Below, piece after piece: positions 8,351-39,299 of a DNA stretch of 64,000 nt. The stretch covers positions 3,231,131 through 3,295,130 of the forward strand of contig CM035352.1 in the NCBI GenBank assembly GCA_020137815.1. The letters run 5' to 3'. Made by a program: the position numbers and the translations under genes. Under the pieces are notes generated by a model that searched no databases, was not told the origin of the DNA, and worked only from the letters and a program-made list of their open reading frames with translations. Source of the stretch: Hormiphora californensis (lineage: Eukaryota; Ctenophora; Tentaculata; Cydippida; Pleurobrachiidae). Position 1 is the first letter of the stretch. Every line of letters begins with the position of its first letter.

Positions 8351-9775
8351 TTGCCTAGCTAGCAGGAAGCGACCGAATATTCGGTTCGGTTCGGTTCGGT
8401 TCGGAAATTCGGTGTTTTTTGGGCGGTTCGGTTCGGTTCGGTTCGGTAGGAAATTTTGGCCGAACCACCGAATTTTTTGGTCAAAAAATGCCCAGAAATC
8501 GGGCTTTTTCATGCAAAATTTTTCAATTATTTCACGAAAATTGTATGGATTTCAATGTCAATTTCGCCGTATTAACCCTATTTCGAATCGGTGGTGCTAT
8601 GTGGAAATGATTTCGCTAGTTAGCGGGTTCGATATGGATTGATTTGATACCTGACTTCCCGTCGAATCGTGTCCTCATGAGAGGGTCAACAAATTCAGAA
8701 ACTTTTTTTTTCAAAATATTCATGGAGAGCACCGATCAAGGTGTTAAGAATCATTCTCTGAAATTTTGTAAAAAAGTTTGGAAAATATTTCAAAGTCAAT
8801 TTTATGGAAAATTTTCTATGTCAATTTTTGCGTACGAATCGTGTTTCGAATCGGTATTGCTAAGCGGGAGTGATGTTGCTAATTAGTGGGTCCGAGATGG
8901 ATTATGCTGATACGTGATCCCCCATCAAATCTAATTAGGAAGTTTAGGGGAAACGATTCATGTTTCAATAAATCCTGCTAATTAGCGAGAGCACTACCGC
9001 ATAGCATCACCGATTCGCAACACGATTCGTACGGCAAAATTGACATAGATTTTTTTTTCCGAAATTGACTTTGAAATATTTTACAAATTTTTTTCACAAA
9101 ATTAAATGTTTCTCTAAAAATTCATGGAGAGCATCGATCAAGGTATTGAGAATCATTACCTGAAATTTTGTGAATTTTTTTTTGTGAAAAATATTTTAAG
9201 TAAATTATGGTATACGAATCGTGTTTCTAATCGACAATGCTAAACGGGAGTGATGTTGGTAATTAGTGGGTCCGAGATGGATTGTGCTGATACATGATCC
9301 CCCATCAAATCTAATTAGGAAATTTAGAGAGACACGATTCATGGTTCGTTTAATCCTGCTAATTAGCAATACCATTCCCGTATAGCATTGCCGATTCGAA
9401 ACACGATTCGTACGCAAAAATTGACATAGAAAATTTACGATAAAATTGACTTTGAAAATTATTTCACAAAATTGACTTTGAAATTTTTTCAAACATTTTT
9501 TAACAAAATTTCAGAGAATGATTCTCAATACCTTGATCGGTGCTCGAGCATGCTCTCCATGACTTTTTAGAGAAACATTTATACAGAAAAAGTTTTGTAT
9601 GGTTCGGTTCGGTTCGGTTACCGAAATTCGGTTCGGTTCGGTTCGGTTCGGTTCGGTAAAAAAGTTTTTCAAATTCGGTTCGGTTCGGTTCGGTGGAAAA
9701 AACCCCGGTTCGGTCGTTTCCTGCTAGCTAGACTGTGTTTTGCGTGCTCCGTAAAGGAGGGTTAGAACATAACAA
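8351..9775. mobile_element. Micro-MITE split by a nested hAT-like insertion
   Basis: The left part is 8351-8362 (TTGCCTAGCTAG) and the right part is 9724-9775 (from CTAGCTAGACTG to ACATAACAA). The outer 8-bp duplications GTTCATAT at 8343-8350 and 9776-9783 are perfect. Removing the inner element restores a micro-MITE of about 56 bp like those at 60710 and 62832. Confidence 0.85.
8363..9723. mobile_element. 1361-bp hAT-like foldback element
   Basis: The inverted ends are CAGGAAGCGACCGAA and TTCGGTCGTTTCCTG, close to the ends of the 109-bp MITE. They are flanked by perfect 8-bp duplications CTAGCTAG (8355-8362 and 9724-9731). Just inside both ends are arrays of the pentamer TTCGG. The interior has two direct copies of a block of about 80 bp (8870 and 9245) and inverted copies of a block with ATCAAGGT (8724 and 9508). 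No transposase frame is visible, so it is non-autonomous. Confidence 0.88.
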
Positions 9776-10058
9776 GTTCATATATTGTGTGCAGTGTAGA
9801 TCAGTTTCCACATTTGATAATTGTCACATCTACACAAACAAAAGGCCATCGCTTATTTGCAGTCGAGGTTCTGGTACCCACCACTGCATTTTATATTCCA
9901 AATAAACAGTCACTTTCTACTTTTTTATAACTTCATCGTTCCTATTTTTCTACTATTTCTATACTAATCTTTAGATGTCTTAATGTCAAACACCCTCTCT
10001 CTGGAGGACCCAACCGCTGCTACATCATCTACTGCTAATAGTACCCTTGGCATCTTAA

Positions 10059-30135
<20,077 letters not shown>

Positions 30136-30138
30136 AGA

Positions 30139-30648
30139 CTAGAGAGTTAGGTGTGCCTTGGGTATTTCTCTTGAAACCATGCCGTTGGTTTGTTTAGTGT
30201 TTACAGCCACAAATCTCGTTAAAAAATGACCCTTTCCGATAAGAAAAGGAAGAAAAGGAAGAAATTTGAACCCTAATTTTAACACTCGGAAACCCATGTT
30301 CCATCCATGTATGACCGGCACCATGCATGGTGTCGCCATGGTAACAAACTTGTCAACCCCGGTATAGGTCACACCCATTATGACACCCATCATTACTTTC
30401 AGGTTCACTTCTGTTTGATTATCATGGAGGCCCGATTCCAGGCGGAGTACTGCTTTGCCCTTCGTTCCATCAACTGATGAGACTTCTCCAATCTTCTCCA
30501 AAATACATATGTGGAAAAAGGAAGAGTTGAGGGTTGCTACTACTGCTGCACAGAGCTCTGTTGTTGATACTATACATGTATCTTGGTAGTGTGTGAGATA
30601 TATTCCTACCAGATATGACACACATTGTATCACATGATGCTCATTCAC
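30139..30648 (-). CDS. Unrecognised ORF, 169 residues
   Basis: An open minus-strand frame downstream of sestrin. I do not recognise a family. The N-terminus is hydrophobic (a stretch around VIQCVSYLVGIYL, then ATLNSSFFHICIL), the middle has EVNLKVMMGVIMGV, and the C-terminus has a hydrophobic FKFLPFLPFLIGKG stretch. Codon use is not distinctive and no splice sites are obvious. It may be a chance frame or one exon of a gene with the frame at 31036-31575; both contain a similar N/D-x-N/L-K/V-K/V-M-hydrophobic string, too short to mean much. Confidence 0.22.
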   Translation of the reverse strand: MNEHHVIQCVSYLVGIYLTHYQDTCIVSTTELCAAVVATLNSSFFHICILEKIGEVSSVDGTKGKAVLRLESGLHDNQTEVNLKVMMGVIMGVTYTGVDKFVTMATPCMVPVIHGWNMGFRVLKLGFKFLPFLPFLIGKGHFLTRFVAVNTKQTNGMVSREIPKAHLTL

Positions 30649-30780
30649 ACATACACAATATGATGCATCCCAGTGTATTAAAAAAGTGACACAAAATTGA
30701 AACAGGCTCCGTTTAATTGTCTACAGCTAAAATCCTTCTACAAAATATATATTCCTATCCTTGATGTGCCGCCTGTTAGA

Positions 30781-30974
30781 GTAAGAGTGGCGCACCGTGT
30801 TTTCTCACAAAACTGAAAACTTAGTGGATGAACGGGGAGTACCATCAGGACCATTGCTACGGTATCGAAAATTTCTAATTCTGTCTCGTTCATTAGTTAC
30901 CGTTCCGATGGTCCTGATGGTACTCCACGTTCATCCACTAAGTTTTGTGAGAAAACACGGCACGCCACTCTTAC
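30781..30974. repeat. Inverted repeat of about 190 bp
   Basis: The ends read GTAAGAGTGGCG and CGCCACTCTTAC. The arms pair over about 75 bases (including GGAGTACCATCAGGACCAT and its complement) around a loop of about 40 bases. It looks like a MITE; no clear target duplication was found. Confidence 0.75.
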
Positions 30975-31035
30975 TTTAAGTCAGATTGCTTGTGTGTATG
31001 ATATGTGATAGTTTGTGGTAACGAGACACTTTCTG

Positions 31036-31575
31036 TTATAGAAAAAAAGAAGTGAGAAAATACCCTCTGTTTTTAGTGGGGTCGATTTTTATTGTTTTTT
31101 GTTTGTTCAAAGATAGCTTCTCCTCTGTATCGTGTGCTGTCTGGCGGTGCTCAGATCGGGTCGTGACTCCGCCAGACAGGTACAACATCCTTGTTTTGGG
31201 GGACATCTCAGTTAGGGTTGAGGGTATGTGCAGTATTGTGCATACACTCTCACTTGACAAGAAGAGTTCCATCATTTTACCAAACGTTCTTAGCAATTTG
31301 ATGTAATTTGGCCACAGTTTTCTGGTTCCACAGGTGATCTCAATACAAAACCAAGCTACCTGCCAGGCGGCGTCAGACACCATTTTTACATTCAGGTCGA
31401 TGGTCGTGTCTGCGCCGCCACAGTTATACTGCAAGGTGGTCGTATTGAGATTTAAACTGCGGGCAATATCAGAAATGTCGTCAAGTAATACATTGTACAA
31501 GACTTGGATGATACTTTTTGAGAATATATCGGGGGAACTATTTCCCATATAAATCTCACTCCCAAATCGCATCAT
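31036..31575 (-). CDS. Unrecognised ORF, 179 residues, overlapping a MITE
   Basis: An open frame on the minus strand, starting MMRFGSEIYMGNSSPDIFSK. The first 75 or so residues look protein-like (IIQVLYNVLLDDISDIARSL, TTIDLNVKMVSDAAWQVAWF). The latter part runs through an inverted repeat at 31138-31184 (CTGTCTGGCGG and complement), so the C-terminus is probably not native. It may be an exon ending near 31335. No family recognised. Confidence 0.25.
   Translation of the reverse strand: MMRFGSEIYMGNSSPDIFSKSIIQVLYNVLLDDISDIARSLNLNTTTLQYNCGGADTTIDLNVKMVSDAAWQVAWFCIEITCGTRKLWPNYIKLLRTFGKMMELFLSSESVCTILHIPSTLTEMSPKTRMLYLSGGVTTRSEHRQTAHDTEEKLSLNKQKTIKIDPTKNRGYFLTSFFL
31138..31184. mobile_element. 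Short hairpin MITE, CTGTCTGGCG family
   Basis: Ends CTGTCTGGCGG and CCGCCAGACAG around a short centre. Related copies are at 36739, 37683 and 58547, with diverged relatives near 39050 and 56780. Confidence 0.65.
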
Positions 31576-31579
31576 ACAG

Positions 31580-33050
31580 AGGTAGAAGCTAGTTTATTAC
31601 AAATAAAATCGTGCTTAATAAGTCTTTCTATAATTAACGTACTACACTTCTACTTAACCCCCCGGGTCTTGTTAATTTCCCAGCTGTGTGAAAACGATTG
31701 TGTGAAGTGTTATAACATGTTTTGACATGTTCTAACATGTCCCAAAACACCAATTCTCTCCTACTAAAGCTGCATGCCCATCTCATCCCGTTTTTGCATA
31801 CGATATATATATTTACTGGGTGTTAACGATCGTATGATGACATTATGTATTGCTGAGATGTACATTGTACATTGATGTACATTCAGCAAAACATACACAT
31901 GTATGTCGTCATGGGACAGGGAGAGAGAGGTTTGACAGACAACCAAAATCAGCAAAAATAGAGACGCGTTTTTTAGTTTGATGATTTTTTTGAGAGAGAG
32001 AAACTGGAAGATTTTACTTGACGAATTTTCCTTAATTTACCAAACAGTTTTTAGTAGAAGAGAGATCTTATAAATTACTTGATTTTCTAAGGATCAACAG
32101 GAGAGAGTACAACGAATTCTCTCCTGTTTACTACAGCAGAGCAGCGTGTAAATGGGGTTTCATTGTAACACTGATTTTGAAGGGGTTTTAGTATACAGCA
32201 CTTATAATTGTGGTGACGTCAGTACACGCGTGGTGACGTCATTTTCTGTAAAAAACAATATTCTGCGACTTTAAAATGACAATTCCGTTGGATTTTACAC
32301 AGTATATCCTAACATTAATTGTAACATGTCTGATTGATTTTACCAGACTCACGTGATGAGAGATTGTGTGTACGTGCTTTTTCCAGGGTACTTCTTTGAT
32401 CATATTATGAGACTCGTACACAATTACACGTTTCGAGTTTTCCTTAATAAAACTTCTTGAAAACACAATAATCGATTATTTCACGTTTTCTAAAACATCA
32501 GACTGCCTTCCCCATAAACAATGTTGGTCAAATTTGCTTCAAAAATGATACCAAAGTTAGATTGTATTTGGTACTTTGTTAGTTAGTTGGTTGGTAATAG
32601 TTGTGTAATCAACACTTCCTAATCCTCGATTTACCGGACTTCGAGGACCGAGGTCCATGGTATATCGAGGTGCTTACAGTACTTACGGCCTCCCTTGCAA
32701 GTTGCACCTCCGGAGATCTCCTATAGAGACGTCCCCGGAAGATCTCTGGAGATTCAAGGGAGGCCGCACCGTTATATACTACTGCACTAGAGCGCTATTG
32801 GAATGTACAGTTGAAAAAAAGCATTAAAATGGGGAAGGCAGCCTTACAAATTGGTCTGAAACATAATCGGTCTGAATTCTTAGAAAAACTAAAGTACACG
32901 GATTACGGGGGCCCGGATGAGACGCCCGTACCAGTACTGGCCAGGGGGAAATATAATTGAAACTGTTGGACAAGGTTGGCTCATGATATATGAGCCTTAT
33001 CTCAGTCTGTGAACCACAGATAACAGTGGGATAACAATATCTGTGTGTGA
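31580..33050. other. Intergenic region with small hairpins
   Basis: No gene is recognised. A hairpin at about 32680-32770 has GGCCTCCCTTG and CAAGGGAGGCC as its base. Just before it (32620-32665) is a damaged pogo-like end (CCTCGATTTACCGGA). Confidence 0.5.
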
Positions 33051-33055
33051 TAACT

Positions 33056-34625
33056 CTAACAATTTGATGTATACGTGGTACCCTCCACATACCCCTTGGT
33101 CCCCGGCCTACTCAACTGTTTTTGTCTCCTGGAGAGTGGGCAAAGTGTCTTGGATATCTGAGCTCCTAACACAGTCAATAACAAGATAGCCAGTGCTATA
33201 CTCAAAACACTAAATAGTTTGATTTCTAGCCGGGTGAAGGGTCTACCAGGTAGGGTTCTACCGTCTAGCTCTGTTGTAGGGTGGAGGTCTGTATAATCGG
33301 CCGAGTTGCACAGGTCTTCTTCACACCACGTCACCTGCAAGGGGATCAGACAGAGGGTTTTGTGTCATTCAGTCACCTAAGGGTAGATAGGTAACCTTTT
33401 CAGTTTTGAATCACACATGCAAGAAATGCCACTGGGCTGTAGGGGACACGTTCATATCCTGAGGCAGCACGATTCCAAATCACAATATCTACTGGACTCC
33501 ATGCATTCTCGAGGTCATACCGCTTTCGATACAAACCAAATTGAGAAGAAATTGCACTTGGTCACAATGTGACTGGTTGGGATCACATGCACCTGAGGTC
33601 ACTCGACCAAACACAATGCGGCTCCTGTCCTCAGAGAGACTGTCTTGTTCGGTCCGGATTGGTACCGAAGTGGGGTAGCGGTAACGCATTGCGTTGAGCA
33701 GAGACTTTGTAACGGGTTTATCGACTAATGGGAGGGAGTGTGCTTGTAAGCACTGTTATCAACTCATGACTCAGATGGATCTTGTTAGACGAGGGTGTAT
33801 GTGGTGAAGGGGTGGAGACAAGAGGGGGTATGTTGAGTGGGCCCGCCTTTTTCCCCGGTTTTTTCCCGAAGGGGGGAGGGCCCCCTTTTGGCTACAAGCT
33901 TTTAACATTATAACCCCTAAAAAAAGAGGGGGGGGGTAACCGGGTTTTAAACTCTTTAAAAAGTGGGGTTTGTTAGGGGGGGGGTTTAAGGGGGGAAAAG
34001 AGGGGGGTTTTGGGGAAAGGGGGGGAAAGAAAGAGGGGGTGTTTAAGGGGGGAAAAAAAGGGGGTATTTGGGTAAGGGGTGGAAAAAAAAAAGGGGGGGG
34101 GGGAAAAGGGGTGGGGGGGGGGGTTTTTGAAAAAAAAGGGGGGAAAGGGGGAGGGAAGGGGGGGGAAAAAGGGGGGGGTTTTTTTAAGGGGGGGGTAAAA
34201 AAGGGGGGGGGGGGAAAAAAAGAGGGGGGGTGGTGGGGAAAAGGGGGGGGGGGTTTAGAATGGGGGGGGGGGGGGGGAAAGGGGTAAAGAAAAAAGGGGG
34301 GGGGTTTTTTTATAAGGGGGGAAAAGGGGGGGGTGTTGAGAAGGGGTTTTGGGAAAAGGGGGGGTTTTTGGGGGTTTTTTAAAGGGGTGGAAAAGGGGGG
34401 GGGTATTGGGGGAAAAGGGGGGGAAAGGGGGGGGGGGTGTTGAGTAAGGGGGGGGGAAAAAAGGGGGTATTTGGGGGAAGGGGTGGAAAAGAGGGGGATT
34501 TGAGAAGGGGTGGAGAAAAGGGGGGGGGTGGGGTAAGGGGTGGGAAAGAGGGGGGGGGTTGGTAAGGGGTGGGAAAGGGGGGGGTTTTTAAAGGGGTGGA
34601 AAGGGGGGGGGGGGGGGGGGGGGTG

Positions 34626-34671
<46 letters not shown>

Positions 34672-36935
34672 GGGTGGGGGGGGGGGGGGGTGGGGGGGGG
34701 GGGGGGGGGGGGGGGAGGGGGGGTGGGGGGGGTTTTGGGGGGGGGGGGGGGGGGGGGGTTTGGGGGGTGGGGGGGGGGTGTGGGGGGGGGTGGGGAGGGG
34801 GGGGTGGGGGGGGGGGGGGGGGGTTTGGGGGGGGGTGGGGGGGGGGGGGGGGGGAAAAAAAAAGGGGGGGGGAGGGGGGGGAGGGGGGGGGGGGGTTTTG
34901 GGGGGGTGGGGGGGGGTGTTGGGGGGGGTGGGGGGGGGTTTTTTTTGGGGGGTGGGGGGGGGGGGGTGGGGTGGGGGGGGGGGGGGGGTGGGGGGGGGGT
35001 TTTGGGGGGGGGGGGGGGTTTGGTGGGGTTTGGGGGGGGGGGGGGGGGGGGGGGGTTTGGGGGGGGGGGGGGGGGGTTTTGGTGTGGGGTGGGGGGGGGG
35101 TGTTTGGGGGTGGGGGGGGGGGTTTTTGGTGGGGTGGAGGGGAAAGGGGGGGGGTGGGGGGGGGGTAGGGGGGGGTGGGGGGGGTTAGTTGAAAGGGGGG
35201 GGAAAGGGGGGATTAAGGGGTGTGGGGGGTTGGTGGGGGTGGAGAAGGGGGGGGGGGTTTGGGGGTTGGGGTGGGGGGGGGGTGGGTGGGGTAAGGGGGG
35301 GGGGTGGGTTGGGGTGGGGGGGGAGATGGGGGGTTTTTGGTAAGGGGGAAAAAAGGGGTTGGGGGCCCCTTGGGGGGGAAAGGGGGGGGTTTAAAGGGGA
35401 AAAGGGGGGAGAGGACTGGGGTTGAGGGGAGGGGGGGGGAGTGGGTTAAGGGGGGGGAGGGGGGGGGGAAAAAGGGTGGGTGGGGGAGAGGGGGGGAAGA
35501 AAAAGGGGGGGGAGGTGTGGTGAGGGGGGGAGGGGTACTCAAGAGTCCCCATGATTGGCTGGGAAAACCAAACTTTCGCCCCCCCCCACCACCCACCCAC
35601 TCTTCTCGGGTTTGGGCCCAAGAAAACAAGGGGTGGGGTAGGGTTTGTGATTGGGAGGGATACTGAACTGAGTTGTTGAGGGGTGGTGATAGGGAGGGTA
35701 GTTTTGTGACTGGGAAGTGGGATGGAGACTACTAGAGTAGTATGTAGTACTATAGTCCCAGGCCATTTATAGTCTCATACTAGTGGCCTGGGAGGGAGAC
35801 TAGTGGCCTGGGAGGGAGACTAGTGGCCTGGGAGGGAGACTAGTGACCTGGGAGGGAGTATAGTGGCCTGGGAGGGAGACTAGTGTCCTGGGAGGGAGAC
35901 TAGTCACTAGTGGCCTGGGAGGGAGACTAGTGGCCTGGGAGGGAGACTAGTGACCTGGGAGGGAGACTAGTGACCTGGGAGGGAGACTAGTGGTCTGGGA
36001 GGGAGACGAGTGGTCTGGGAGGGAGACGAGTGGTCTGGGAGGGAGACGAGTGGTCTGGGAGGGAGACTAGTGACCTGGGAGGGAGACTAGTGACCTGGGA
36101 GGGAGACTAGTGACCTGGGAGGGAGACGAGTGGTCTGGGAGCGAGACTAGTGACCTGGGAGGGAGACTAGTGACCTGGGAGGGAGACTAGTGACCTGGGA
36201 GGGAGACTAGTGACCTGGGAGGGAGACTAGTGACCTGGGAGGGAGACTAGTGACCTGGGAGGGAGACGAGTGGTCTGGGAGGGAGACTAGTGACCTGGGA
36301 GGGAGACTAGTGACCTGGGAGGGAGACTAGTGACCTGGGAGGGAGACGAGTGGTCTGGGAGGGAGACTAGTGACCTGGGAGGGAGACTAGTGACCTGGGA
36401 GGGAGACTAGTGACCTGGGAGGGAGACTAGTGACCTGGGAGGGAGACTAGTGACCTGGGAGGGAGACTAGTGACCTGGGAGGGAGACGAGTGGTCTGGGA
36501 GGGAGACTAGTGACCTGGGAGGGAGACTAGTGACCTGGGAGGGAGACTAGTGACCTGGGAGGGAGACTAGTGGCCTTGGAGAGAGACTCAGGCCGGCCGG
36601 CCTTGGGAAAGTCGCATCAAGGTCATAATTAATATCAGGACTAGTGTATTGTGTGAGTGGAAACCTCCCAATCCCATCGGCCATCCGTGCCAGCCACCAA
36701 CCTTAGGGACCAACTTACAAAATGTACCCGGGATTCACCTGTATGGCGGCGCCCATACCCCAATTTGATGGGTCGCGGCGCCAGACAGGGAATAAGGATT
36801 CACCTGATTGTAAATTTCTGGTTTGGTAGCTTCCAATCCAATCATGCCAGTCTCATGATAGACCATGAAACACTCGTAACAGGACAGTCCTTGGACAATG
36901 GTGTGTAGAAGAGGGAAAATGAGCCATCGTAACAT
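33056..36935 (-). CDS. Ly6/uPAR-like single-pass membrane protein
   Basis: Three exons on the minus strand, all phase 0: 36804-36935, 33558-33752 and 33056-33334, predicting about 201 residues. Exon 1 encodes a signal peptide (MLRWLIFPLLHTIVQG) and the diagnostic first finger LSCYECF. Exon 2 carries the central cysteines (CLQAHS, GACDPNQSHCDQ). Exon 3 begins VTWCEEDLCN, the C-x(4)-C-N end of a Ly6 domain, with Trp in place of the first Cys of the usual CC pair. Then come a linker, a transmembrane helix (LFSVLSIALAILLLTVLGAQI) and a basic cytoplasmic tail. Most Ly6 proteins are GPI-anchored or secreted, so the helix is less usual. The donor of exon 2 (GTGCAA) is weak and its boundary is tentative. 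Intron 1 contains two tandem arrays. The ligand is unknown. Confidence 0.7.
33800..35560. repeat. G-rich tract, probably a collapsed or miscalled minisatellite
   Basis: Long G runs broken by T, A and GT. At the edges (33800-33840, 34480-34530, 35640-35700) a repeat unit of about 30 bp can still be read (GGGGTGGAGACAAGAGGGGG followed by TATGTTGAGTAAG-like sequence). Gly-rich open frames here are artefacts. The sequence is in intron 1 of the Ly6-like gene. Confidence 0.7.
35775..36585. repeat. 20-bp minisatellite, about 40 copies
   Basis: Tandem array with unit GGGAGACTAGTGACCTGGGA. There are three main variants (GTGGCC, GTGACC, GTGGTC in the middle); the GACGAG/GTGGTC variant recurs at several points, implying multi-unit duplications. 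No palindromic repeat or unique spacers. Intron 1 of the Ly6-like gene. Confidence 0.95.
36739..36788. mobile_element. 50-bp CTGTCTGGCG-family MITE beside the Ly6 exon 1 donor
   Basis: The inverted ends are CTGTATGGCGGCGCC and the GCCAGACAG end. The string CAGGTGAATCC, which contains the exon 1 splice donor, occurs on both sides (36734-36740 region and 36796-36806), consistent with a target duplication plus a few filler bases. Confidence 0.65.
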
Positions 36936-36969
36936 GTTCCTTTTAGTAAATTATAGTGTTAAATGAAGT

Positions 36970-37160
36970 ATGAACGTTTGTAGACTGGCGCGTTATGAAG
37001 TTGGCTGTTCCCAGCGCGAGCTGGGGACAGCCAACTGGAGTTTAATCGCCCGGCAGGGCGATTAAACTGGTTTAAATCCCGACTCCGATCCCGAGGCGCC
37101 AGCCGAGGGTGAGGGGGAGGTGATTTAAACCTATAACGCGATAGGCTAACAAACGTTCAT
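36970..37160. mobile_element. Hairpin-rich MITE of about 190 bp
   Basis: The outer inverted ends are ATGAACGTTTGTAG and CTAACAAACGTTCAT with an inner GCGCGTTAT/ATAACGCG pair. Between them are separate hairpins: AGTTGGCTGTTCCCAGC pairing with GCTGGGGACAGCCAACT, and GTTTAATCGCCC pairing with GGGCGATTAAAC. The GGTTTAAA and GATTTAAACC motifs are shared with 63519-63702. Confidence 0.75.
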
Positions 37161-37675
37161 ATTTTATGAAACCCGATAGTAATTACACACAAATAAGAGA
37201 CACAACACAAGGTGAAACACACTAGAACTGCTGGCAAATAGTCAACAGACACTCTGAAAATGTGTGTAGACTTAGTGTCTACTGTTCCTAACATGTTTGA
37301 GAAAGAGAGAGAAAGATTAGGGGCAATACACACTGTCAGAGGTAATGAACAGTAAAAGAGACAATGAGAGAGAGAAATGAATGGAATGTGATTCTTTTCA
37401 CTCCTTATGAGAGAGATAACAGTGAAACGTGTTGCAGACATGTTTCCCCTTTCTTTTGTTGACAGAACTGTGTGTTTACACACATTTTCAATACTTAGAA
37501 TTTTACACGCATGTTATTCAAATGAAGAGAAACGCGTGAAAAAGGACACTGGCCTGATAAATCGCGAGCAGGGTGTTAAATCCCCCAGCTAGCAGTTATC
37601 ATGAGCGCGCAAAATCTTCAAACGACTGATAAATCAACCATCGGGTTTCATATCTGAATGTTAAATCTTCTCACA

Positions 37676-37790
37676 GAACTATCTGGCGGCACCGAACCGT
37701 TCTGAGCAGTGAGCCTGTCTGGCGGCACCGAACCGTTCTGAGCGCACTCATTTGAAAATCTAAACGGGGTTTGGCGTGGCCAGACAGTAT
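37676..37790. repeat. Tandem partial copies of the CTGTCTGGCG element
   Basis: TCTGGCGGCACCGAACCGTT occurs twice 45 bp apart, followed by the GAGCGCACTCATTTGAAAAT core also seen at 58570 and an end GGCCAGACAG. Confidence 0.7.
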
Positions 37791-38024
37791 GGTCGGGGGA
37801 ATACCGTATACTTTTCTAAACTCTCTACGCATACTCATAGCAAGGTTCTGCCCTACCGAGTCTAAAGCCAGGAGCATACTGCATGTCAGTTGTTCCAAAC
37901 TTTTTTGTTGTTGCAAATCAAAACACAGAGATTTCCAAATGGGAACATGTCAAAGTAAAATGTTTATTTCAACTCTTCTTTTCTCAAACAATACGAACAA
38001 TTACACATTTTGCTCATCAAAATA

Positions 38025-39021
38025 GTCAGGTCATATGATGTTAGATTTTCGGCATAATTGTTATAAAGCTAATTCCACTTCTAGGAGGTCCTATTGGGTC
38101 CCTAGAACCACCAAAAAAAATGGTCGCGGTTTGTCGGATGAAGAAGTTGGGTTTCCGGGCCGCGCCCTTTCACCTGTATTTTCAGGCTGTAGCCAAAAAC
38201 ATAAATCTTCTTAGAATAGGAGTAGAGAAAAATCCAGGGGCACTAAAGTGATCAGCGTCCTCGCATTAGTGGGGGTAGGTGCCGGAATTAAGTCTCTATC
38301 TCATCTGGTTAATTAGATAATTGGATAATTAGGTTTGCGCATAACCGTTTTTTGGCTATACGGCTATAGCCACTTAGGAATGGTTTAGAGACTTTTCACT
38401 GGTGCCATTTTGTTCAGAACGAAATTTTAATCTAAGAGTTGTGGAAAAATTTAGGGCCTATCTCTTACCGTTTTGGCGTTATGTGCGGTAAACGAATGCC
38501 AATTAACTCAATTTTTGGCTTTTTCGACTAATTTGGCATTCGTTTACCGCACATAAAGCCAAAACGGTAAGAGATAGGCCCTAAATTTTTCCACAACTCT
38601 TAGATTAAAATTTCGTTCTGAACAAAATGGCACCAGTGAAAAGTCTTTAAACCATTCCTAAGTGGCTATAGCCGTATAGCCAAAAAACGGTTATGCGGCA
38701 AACCTAATTATCCAATTATCTAATTAACCAGACGAGATAGAGACATAATTCCGGCACCTACCCCCACTAATGCGAGGACGCTGATCACTTTAGTGCCCCT
38801 GGATTTTTCTCTACTCCTATTCTAAGAAGATTTATGTTTTTGGCTACAGCCTGAAAATACAGGTGAAAGGGCGCGGCCCGGAAACCCAACTTCTTCATCC
38901 GACAAACCGCGACCATTTTTTTTGGTGGTTCTAGGGACCCAATAGGACCTCCTAGAAGTGGAATTAGCTTTATAACAATTATGCCGAAAATCACCATGAA
39001 ATTGACATCATATGCCCTGAC
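38025..39021. mobile_element. 997-bp near-perfect palindrome with TA flanks
   Basis: Two inverted arms of about 460-490 bp with very few mismatches, for example CTCCTAGAAGTGGAATTAGC against its complement near 38067, meeting at a centre around ATTTTTGGCTTTTTCGAC (38510). The ends are GTCAGGTCATATGATGT and ACATCATATGCCCTGAC with TA on each side (38023-38024, 39022-39023). It has no coding capacity. The TA target suggests a Tc1/mariner-type foldback. Confidence 0.88.
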
Positions 39022-39299
39022 TAAAAATACAAACACGCAGAGAGAGAGAGCTAGCTGTTTGTCGGCGACAGACCCCGATTTGACAGTGCGCTCAAATCTG
39101 TTCCGCGGCTCCAGACAGAGAGTGAGGGGAGAGAGTTATAAATTTAGATAAAACAGCCCTAGCAACATTTACATACGGAGCTAGAAAAAAAGAGAAAGTA
39201 GTACCAGATGGTGTAACAAGGACAACAATACGGTGTGTGCCCCGACCTTGTATAACTATTACTAGACACTAACGTAGGCATTGTCCTCCCTCTCATTAT

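Noticed and set aside
34540-35425. Long glycine-rich open frames (up to 267 residues)
   Set aside because: They are translations of a G-homopolymer tract in all frames and have no codon structure or start context.
35775-36585. Possible CRISPR array or telomeric repeat
   Set aside because: Units are directly adjacent 20-mers with no spacers and do not resemble telomere motifs; this is a minisatellite in an animal intron.
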